Shown here piece by piece: positions 56,702 through 64,000 of a DNA stretch of 64,000 bases. This stretch comes from Coprinellus micaceus (Eukaryota > Basidiomycota > Agaricomycetes > Agaricales > Psathyrellaceae): contig OX596341.1 in NCBI GenBank assembly GCA_951394405.1, forward strand, positions 3,126,650 through 3,190,649, written 5' to 3'. The notes beneath the pieces are model-generated. The model was given only the letters and a program-made list of their open reading frames with translations. It did no database searches and was not told where the DNA came from. Positions within the stretch are counted from its first letter, which is position 1; each line of letters begins with the position of its first letter. A program made the translations under genes and the position numbers.

Positions 56702-59700
56702 ATGAAGCTCACTGGTGTCTTCTCCTTCCTCGCCATCGTTCTCCCTATCATCCTCACCTCTCCCGCGCTCGCCTCTCCCACTCAAGCTCGCCGTGACGAC
56801 TCTTCCGACGGGTCTGGCTCTGGGGACTACGATTCTGGCAACTCTGGCTCTTCGGACTCCTCCAACAACGGCTACGATTCCAACGGTTCTGGATCCTCCG
56901 GCGATTCGGGCTCGTACGACAACAATAGTGGCAATAACTACGACAACGGCTCCGGCGCGCAGACCGCTGGATATGGAGGGTACGGCGGAGGCTACGATAA
57001 CTCCAATTCCGCGGGATACGGATACTCGACCACCACCTCGACGTACTACGCTTACCAGACCGGGAACGCTGGGAACGGCGGGAATGGGTATGATAACAAT
57101 GGCGGCGCGTACGGCGACTATGCTGAAGGTGCTGTCGACGAGAACTCCTCGAACGGCTATGGTGGAGATTCTGGGTCTTCTGGGTACGGCGGTGATTCTA
57201 GTTCTGGGTACTCCGGGGATGGGAACAGCGGTTCTGGAGGCTATGGTGGCGGGGATGGGGGGTATGGGGGTCAGGGCAACGGAAACGGTGGTGGATCCTG
57301 GAGCACGTCCACCACTCACTATCCCACTGCTACCTCTACTCGTACTCGCACTTCCACTCGTACCTCGACTCGGTACTCGACGATTACCTCAACCTCCACC
57401 CGTACTCGCGATCATCACGATACGGTGACGCGTACTCGCACCTCTACGCGTAACAACTACTTCACTTCGACGATCTACCCGACTGCTACTGGAGGCCCTG
57501 GAGGTTCTAGCGCGGCGGCTGCTTCGATCGCTAGGTGCGAGTTCAACCCGAATACCGAGGAGGTCGTTTGTGAGGCGGGGTCTGCGGCGTCGGGCGGCGC
57601 TGGAGATGGGAACGGCAATGGGAACCACGATAATCTCCAGAATTGGAGCGGGAATCGGGGAGGGAACAATGGTACGTATACTCGTTCACATAGGCGAAGG
57701 ACTTTGACTGATTTTCTCTTCGATTCGCTATAGGCAACAACGGGTATGGCGGGAACAACTCGAACGGCTGGAACGGGAACAGGGGAGGGAATAACGGTAC
57801 GCACCTCTTCGACATGTCGAATCCGAGCATCCTTACTGACTCAACTTCGTCCCGAATCCAGGAGGAAACAACGGAAATGGGAACTACGGAGGAGGGAACG
57901 GTACGTATCTCACCTTTTCTTTCCTTTCGAATTCGGGAGCTCATTCAACGTTCAACAGGGAACTATGGAGGGAACGGCGGGAACGGGAACTATGGCGGGA
58001 ACGGCGGCTATGGCGGTAATCACGGTGCGTCGCTTCTATCTCCCCCCTACGCTCGGATGTCGTGCTGATGAGGAGGGCGTCTATTAGGCAACGAGGGTGG
58101 TTACGGCCAAAACCGGGGAAACGGCGGCTATGGTCAGAACGGCAATGGGGGAGGGAACCGTGGTACGTTTCCTCATCGTACCTTCCATCGCCACTTCGAA
58201 GCTGACGTGGAATCTTTGAATATTAGGCGATAACGGCGGTTACGGCCACAACGGCAACTCTGAAGGCGATTACGGTTAGTCTTCCGATTTTTCAGCTCAC
58301 TCGGGATCCGTGCTCACGAATACCTTGACGCGTATTAGACAACAACGGCGATGATCGCGACCACGGGGGAAATGGAGGATACGGTCAGAATGGCAATAAC
58401 GGTGGCAATCACGGTACGTCTCTTCGTCGTACCTTCCCTCTGTCGCTCCTCACACGAACAACTATATCTTCTTCATAGGTAATAACGGTGATTACGGTCA
58501 GAATGGTAACAACGGAGGGAACAACGGTATGCCCTAGCGCCCTCTTCGTCCTCGGAGCTCGTACTAACTGGCGTTCATACCGATCAGGGAATAACAGGAA
58601 CGGAAACGGCGGTGCTGCCGCTTCCTCCTCGTCTTCTTCCAGCGCTGCTTCCGGGAACGGGAACAACGGGAACAACGGGAACTTCGAAAACAACCGGAAT
58701 GGCCAGGGCGTTTCTGCATCCTCTTCCTCCTCATCCGCCGCCGCCGCTGGTGGCTCGAACAACGGGGGTAATCGTCAGAACGGTAACTACCGGGGGAACA
58801 ACGGTACACATCTTTTCATCTCCGTACCTTACGCGTCGAGCCATCGCTGACGGGTCTCGCATCGTGCAGGGGACAACGACTATAATCAAGGTGGTAACGA
58901 CCGAGGGGACTACGGTGCGTACTTTCTTGAGGTCCCGACGATTTTGTCTCATACTAATGTGCCCCTCTACATCGACTAGACGACAACAACGGACGAAATC
59001 GCAATGGGAACGGCGGAGCCTCGTCCTCCTCGTCCTCTTCGAGCGCCGCCGCTGGTGGATCTGGGAACGGAAACTTTGGGAACAACGGCAATGATCGCGG
59101 CGTTTCCGCTTCGTCATCCTCCTCCTCCTCTGCTGCTGGTTCGAACAACGGTGGGAATGGCCAGAACGGCAACTACGGTGCGTTACTCGCTATACTCTCT
59201 GCATCGTGACATCGCTGACTGGAATACTTCGTATCTCAGGTAACAATGGCGAATACAACCATGACGGCAACAATGGTGGCGGCTATGGTTAGTATTTCGT
59301 TTGCTCCTACTTTCACAATACGATTCTAATTGTCGTTCGTGCTCACTAGGGGATGACGGCGGTAATGGGTACGGAAATGACCGGAACGGCGACTACGGAG
59401 ACAACGACAGTACGCTTCACCCTTACAACTTGATTTCTTGATTTCGGGCACTCTCTGACGCGAGACCTTCTCAGGGAACAACGGCGGGTATGACCAGAAT
59501 GGAAACTACGGAGACAACTACGGTGCGTCACCTCTCGGTACGCGATGCGCTCGACTTCGTATTGACGAACCCCTTCGTCGATTAGGAAACTACGGAAACG
59601 GGAACGGCGTCTCCTGGTCCTACGGGAACGCAAACGGAAACAGCGACTGGGGTGCGTCCAAACTTTTCTTTCCTTCTCCCACCTTCGCTGACTGATCTTC

Positions 59701-61617
59701 GCCTCTATTCTCTGTAGATATCCGTCTCCTCAACCTCGCCCTCACCGTTTCCCACATGTCCCAGGCCTTCTACAACCAGTCGATGTGCGCATACGATCAG
59801 CACGCCTTCCGAGACCGTGGGTACCCCGAGTGGGTCCGCAACCGCTACGAGCAGATCAAGCAGCATGAGGACGACCATACCTGGTACCTCTACGACGCGA
59901 TCACTTCTGCTGGTGGCAACGCTATTCGCGAGTGCGAGTACAAGTTGTGAGTGTCTTATTATCGTTCTCAGAGAATGAGGCACACCTAACGAGCTTCGAT
60001 TTCGCTAGCCCCGAAGTCAACAACGCCGACGATTTCGTTGAACTCAGCGAAGCCATCGAGACCCTTTCTGCCTCGGCGTTCAACGCCATCGTCAAGTACC
60101 TGCAGAACGATGTACGTATCTCATTCCAGAGCTTCTTAGTACCCCGCTGAGTCAGTTTTCTAGAACTACCGCACTGTTGTGGCATCGATCTTGGGCACCC
60201 AGTCCCGCCACGCAGCCTGGATCAATTCTGCCGTCCGTATGCAAAACCCCTGGAACACTGCCTTCGAGGTACGCTCCTACCTATTTCCTATCCGCGTTGG
60301 CTCAGTTCTAATTCCAATGTTCTCTCCCCGTTTGCCTAGACTCCTATCTCGCTCGAAATGATCTTCAACCTCGTCGGAGATTTCATCATTGGTGGCTCCT
60401 GCCCCACCTCCAATAACAAGGCCCTCATGCTCCCCCGAGGCCTTGTCGACTTCGCTTCCCTTGAGCTCCCCGAACGTATCAAGGCCGGCCACAAAGTTCA
60501 GATCCAGTTCGACAACTCCGATTCGTACGGCAACAACAACGACCTCTACGCGGCGTTCCTCGTCGGTAGCGCCACCTACTACGAGTCTGTCTGGCAGGAG
60601 GATGGGTGCTTCTTTGTCAAGGTTCCCAGGGAGTTGAAGGCGAAGGGCGCGGTGTACATCGTCATCCTGCGGAACAACGGCAACAACTTCGGCGCCTCTT
60701 CCAGCTCTTCGTCATCGGCTTCTGCTTCTGGGCTCGGAAGTGCCTCTAGCTCCTCTTCATCCGCCGCTGCAGCTGGAAACGGGGCCTCTGCTTCGTCGTC
60801 CTCTTCGAGCGCCGCGAGTAACGGAAACGGAAGGTCTTCGAACTATCGTCAGAACGGGAATGGCGGAAACGGCAACTACGGGAACAACGACAATTGGGGC
60901 TCTAACTCGAACCGCTGGAACAACGGGAACTCTGGCGATTCTGGCTCTGGGAACGGGGGCTGGAACAACGGGAACAACAGGAACAACGGTCAGGGTGACT
61001 CGGACTGGGACTCGAACCAGTACGGCGATGGTAACAGCGACAACTATGGCTCCGGCGACTCTGGCCGTTCGTCGTCGTATCGCTCTGGATCCGGAAACGG
61101 CGACGACGGCTACGACTCCCGAAACTCGGGCGATTCCTCCTCCTATGGCTCCGACTCGTCGTACGGCAATGGCAACAATGGTGGAGGCTGGGGTCAGAAC
61201 TCGGATAACGGTGACAGTGGTTACGGGTCGAACGATGGCTGGGGCAGTGGAAACGGCGATCAGGGCTTGGACAACGGGAACCGCGGAAGTGGGAGCTGGA
61301 GCAAGCGGGGCAATAGCGATGACTCTGGCGACTACGGAAACGGGAACAGAGGAAACGGTGATTCGAACGACTACTCACGGAACGGTTCCAACGGTCAGGA
61401 CGACAACGAAAATGGGAACCGTGGCAGTGGGAGTGGGTACAGCAGTAACGGCAACTACGACTCGGGTAGCAACGATGGCGGTGAGGTAGATTGCGACCTT
61501 GGCAATATCTCCATCTCGTACCAGAACATCATCGCTGGGCCCGCTCTCATCATGTTCCCCTTCAACTCGGGGGGCGAGCCCGTCGCTGAGGGTCAGGATG
61601 TGTGGAAGTGGTACTAA
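56702..61617 (+). CDS. Giant secreted ferritin-like (Rds1-type) protein, paralog C, with Gly/Asn/Tyr mini-exon array
   Basis: Nineteen exons: 56702-57671, 57734-57796, 57862-57900, 57959-58024, 58088-58162, 58227-58274, 58339-58413, 58479-58526, 58588-58803, 58870-58914, 58980-59177, 59240-59287, 59350-59409, 59475-59522, 59586-59651, 59718-59946, 60009-60111, 60164-60268, 60340-61617; 3780 nt, 1259 residues. The signal peptide starts MKLTGVFSFLAIVLPIIL. Exon 1 encodes Ser/Gly/Asn/Tyr repeats and a Thr/Arg tract. Exons 2-15 encode Gly/Asn/Tyr repeats with some Ser/Ala runs (residues 324-688). Exons 16-18 encode the ferritin-like domain (DIRLLNLALTVSHMSQAFYN; QIKQHEDDHTWYL). Exon 19 has the beta-rich half, interrupted by ~270 disordered residues before NIIAGPALIMFPFNSGG. 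The Glu of LEH is Ser here. It is probably extracellular; wall or matrix function is a guess. Confidence 0.85.
57734..59651 (+). repeat. Array of 14 symmetric phase-1 mini-exons (exons 2-15 of paralog C)
   Basis: Lengths are 63, 39, 66, 75, 48, 75, 48, 216, 45, 198, 48, 60, 48 and 66 nt, all multiples of 3. Every flanking intron interrupts a codon after its first base, almost always a Gly codon (G|GN). Encoded peptides are variants of GNNGGYGQNGNNGG. Two longer ones carry Ala/Ser runs (ASSSSSSSAA). The pattern indicates repeated exon duplication. Confidence 0.85.
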
Positions 61618-62825
61618 GTTCGATCCACTTCTCCTCGCCACTCCCCCTCCGGTTTCTTCCCCCAGTATCGTATTTCCTTGGCTCACGTACTCCCCAGTGT
61701 AGTTCGCAGTCCCCCTTCGTTCATTGACCCTTGGCTGTGAGGTTACGACTGGCTCGCTATACCTACCCGCCTTGTTTCTGCGTCTCCCCTCTACTTCAAT
61801 ACATTTCGTTTGGGAATCCAATCCTCGCTCGTCATGAACATTATCTCGGTCAGCCTTAGAGAAGAATGAGTGAATACTCTCGGAGGGGGTAAGATTCAAG
61901 AATTCGCTTTGGTGTTACTGACCTCAAGTGCGCGGTTGGACTTTGGTAGAGAATCGTCGCCTTTGCCGTACCCGTTGCGGATAGTGCAATCTCGGAGGGA
62001 ATATAAACGAAGATTTGAACTTGGAAACGGGGTATGTCAAACTGAGCGTTTCGTGCTACACCAACTTCATTTATCGCTAGCCCGTCTAGGCGCGGCACCG
62101 CTTCTACGACGTAGTCGACGACTCAGAGCCGGTAGTAGGACCAAGGTTCGAGTTCTACATGCAATCGAAGGGGATCGTTCATTCAAGTTTTCGAAAACGT
62201 GGGGTATTTGGAATGAGGAGAAGTTGATCCGGTGTTCCATTGTACGACTCGTACAAGGGGAGGTAAGGTTCGATCACATCCCAGGGTTGAGACCCTATCC
62301 TTATTGCTTAGGCCTTAAGGGGTCTTCTGGGATTCGTTTTAAGGTTTACGTGCCTCGATTAAGGTTCACACAACAAATTAACGGGGGCTTCCCTGTTTTC
62401 GTAGACTTAGGGAAATTTCTTGGTATTTTTTTGAAGTTTCATGTGTTCTGATTTCACGGATCCACCTTTTCGATTGACTACGGGCGCTTGTTTCGACGGA
62501 TTAACCTGCCCGCATTTTTTCCCTCTCAATTTTCCATATTTTCGCGACCTCAACACGCCGGTGCACGTCCATTTCGCGCTTGGGCGCTTATTTTCCTTAG
62601 CACGTATGCCCACCCACCCAATGGAATTTTTTCACCATTTATTTCGCGAGAATCCGTCCACGCAAACACCCACAACGTTTGGTAACAGCACCGGGCACTT
62701 AACATTCTGGCAACCCACAAGCGCCCACAGAACGGAAAGATCAGGGAACTCGAAACAAATGTGTCTTCATTCAATATATACATCTTAAACTAACCGCCAC
62801 GGCAACCCAACGCGCCATTTCGGAC
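61618..62825. other. Subtelomeric gene-free DNA
   Basis: 3' flank of paralog C, then AT-richer sequence. A 193-codon open frame (61870-62451) has no supporting features and is not called. GGGCGCTTATTTT at 62579-62591 repeats part of the hairpin at 62826. Confidence 0.45.
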
Positions 62826-62868
62826 GGGCGCTTATTTAGGCCCCCACTGGGGGCTTCAATAAGCGCCC
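62826..62868. repeat. 43-nt near-perfect subtelomeric hairpin
   Basis: Arms GGGCGCTTATT and AATAAGCGCCC flank an inner GCCCCC/GGGGGC stem. The arm sequence GGGCGCTTATT also occurs singly near 62580, and GGGCGCTT near 63070. Confidence 0.8.
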
Positions 62869-62930
62869 ACCCCTCGACCCCCGGCAACCGCCCCAGCGGC
62901 CCCAGAGTCAAACGGGAAACAAAATGGACA

Positions 62931-63003
62931 TGTCTTTCGCTGGATTCGAACCCGCGAACGACTGCAAAGACCCAGGGCACACAACCGCTGGGCCATAGCG
63001 CCC
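62931..63003 (-). pseudogene. tRNA-like sequence (A and B boxes, no closed acceptor stem)
   Basis: The minus strand has a TGGCCCAGCGGTT A box and a GGTTCGAATCC B box at tRNA spacing, but the ends do not pair as an acceptor stem and the anticodon stem is poor. It is either a decayed tRNA or the head of a tRNA-derived SINE in the subtelomere. No anticodon is assigned. Confidence 0.4.
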
Positions 63004-63008
63004 TTGGG

Positions 63009-63830
63009 AGCCGAGCGCCTATAGTGCTATATATAGCCACAGGCGCTAGGACGGCCGGCGCTCGTGTGCGGGCGCTTCTAGGCGGTTTGGGTGGGTGATT
63101 TCTGGAGTGTGGGTGGATGTTAGGCCTCGGTGGGTGTCTTATGGATGTGTTTGAGGGTTCGAACATGTGGTATGGTGTACCGTGGTTTCAGCACGGCGCG
63201 GTGCAAACACGAACGGTATTCAGGGGCCGTAGGGCGTCAATGACATATTGAAACATTTTGATCTATATTCAGACTAAAGTTTCGAATATACTAAGTCAAT
63301 GTGACGGACAGGAGAAATAAGATCGCGCGGAGGATGGATAGGGACGAGGAGGAAAAGGAACAGAGGGAATGCGCGGAATGAGTAGGAAACGAGACAGGAA
63401 AGGGGGAGGCGAATGAAAGGGAAGAACAGTTTCGGTTGAGGGTGCGACCCGACAAGGGAGGGGATCAGAGGCTACGGCACGAAGGCACAGAAGAGGGTGC
63501 GCGGAAGGAGTGGCAAGAAAACGCATCCATCGGAGATTTCCGAGGATCGTTTTCACTGTTGATTGCGCAGATTGGCGAGGAATCAACGCCGTGTATCTGC
63601 GTGAATATATTCATCATGGTTCTCGAGAATAGTGGATATGATCTTGTCGTTAGGGATCCAGCATTCGAGGGACTGGGAGAAGGGGTATTCGTGTTGGACG
63701 CAAAACGCGACCCGCGTTGTGACTTCTGGCCAAGGGAATATCAGTTCAGCAGGTGTAAGCGTATTCTCCACATTTAAGCAAGTATTATCATGTATTCTCT
63801 ATGCTCCTCGCACCCCCGTACCCCGTAATC
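63009..63830. other. Subtelomere proper
   Basis: No gene supported. A 113-codon frame (63436-63777) has no recognisable features. Confidence 0.45.
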
Positions 63831-64000
63831 TTAGGGTTAGGGTTAGGGTTAGGGTTAGGGTTAGGGTTAGGGTTAGGGTTAGGGTTAGGGTTAGGGTTAG
63901 GGTTAGGGTTAGGGTTAGGGTTAGGGTTAGGGTTAGGGTTAGGGTTAGGGTTAGGGTTAGGGTTAGGGTTAGGGTTAGGGTTAGGGTTAGGGTTAGGGTT
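63831..64000 (+). repeat. Telomere, (TTAGGG)n
   Basis: About 28 perfect TTAGGG units run to the last base, with the G-rich strand 5' to 3' toward the end, as expected for a right chromosome end. The boundary with unique DNA (CCCCGTAATC) is sharp, with no degenerate repeats. Confidence 0.98.

Noticed and set aside
56669..57319. 216-codon open frame on the minus strand
   Set aside because: Antisense of the Gly/Ser/Tyr repeats in exon 1 of paralog C.
57734..59651. CRISPR-like array of regularly spaced repeats
   Set aside because: The repeats are coding mini-exons with GT-AG boundaries and variable lengths in a eukaryotic gene; there are no identical direct repeats with unique spacers.
60740..61489. 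249-codon Thr/Ala-rich open frame on the plus strand
   Set aside because: Alternative frame of the low-complexity insertion in exon 19 of paralog C; the correct frame continues on both sides.
61870..62451. 193-codon open frame in the subtelomere
   Set aside because: No recognisable domain, signal peptide or splice sites; lies in DNA with no other coding evidence.

Overview
This window looks like the right-hand end of a chromosome from a basidiomycete fungus, probably an Agaricomycete. It ends in about 170 bases of uninterrupted TTAGGG repeat (63831-64000). The genes carry many short GT-AG introns of about 45-80 nt with GTRNGT donors and CTNAY-type branch sites. The set includes a DUF6533 seven-TM protein, a DUF1996 secreted protein, a CBM1 peptide, an R-type lectin relic and an AA7-like flavin oxidase. 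I cannot name the species.

Layout. 1-1638: 3' part of a DUF1996 gene. 2-5 kb: a tRNA-Arg(ACG), a small charged secreted protein (minus) and a lectin-like gene with two disabling lesions (minus). 5.9-7.9 kb: a 13-exon DUF6533 membrane protein (minus). 9.1-16.2 kb: a very large PHD+SET (Set3-like) chromatin gene (minus) with three covarying hairpins in one long intron. 18.5-25 kb: a diverged tandem segmental duplication, each unit carrying one charged secreted-protein gene (minus); the first unit also holds a second tRNA-Arg(ACG). 25-28 kb: a CBM1 peptide and a 687-aa unknown protein. 29.6-33 kb: another charged secreted protein and ferritin-like (Rds1-type) paralog A. 37-41 kb: three small secreted proteins, two of them divergently oriented paralogs. 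42.3-44.1 kb: ferritin-like paralog B. 44.6-46.4 kb: a frameshifted F-box/LRR-like gene. 46.4-56.5 kb: gene-poor, with decayed repeats, interrupted by a bicovalent-FAD oxidase (51.5-53.4 kb). 56.7-61.6 kb: ferritin-like paralog C, a 19-exon, 1259-aa protein. 61.6-64 kb: gene-free subtelomere and telomere.

How the genes relate. Most are predicted to be secreted, and two local families dominate. The first has four members (2394, 20121, 23499 and 29609) with a near-identical signal peptide, a two-cysteine motif and fast-changing Lys/Glu/Asp repeats. The second is the ferritin-like trio A, B and C. They keep the same four intron positions, while the linker between signal peptide and ferritin-like domain grows from 43 to 189 to 688 residues. 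In C this growth is carried by 14 consecutive mini-exons, every one a multiple of 3 nt and flanked by phase-1 introns. Any of them could therefore be skipped or gained without breaking the frame. C's signal peptide resembles that of the charged family, which links the two families. The mini-exon array is the most unusual thing in the window.
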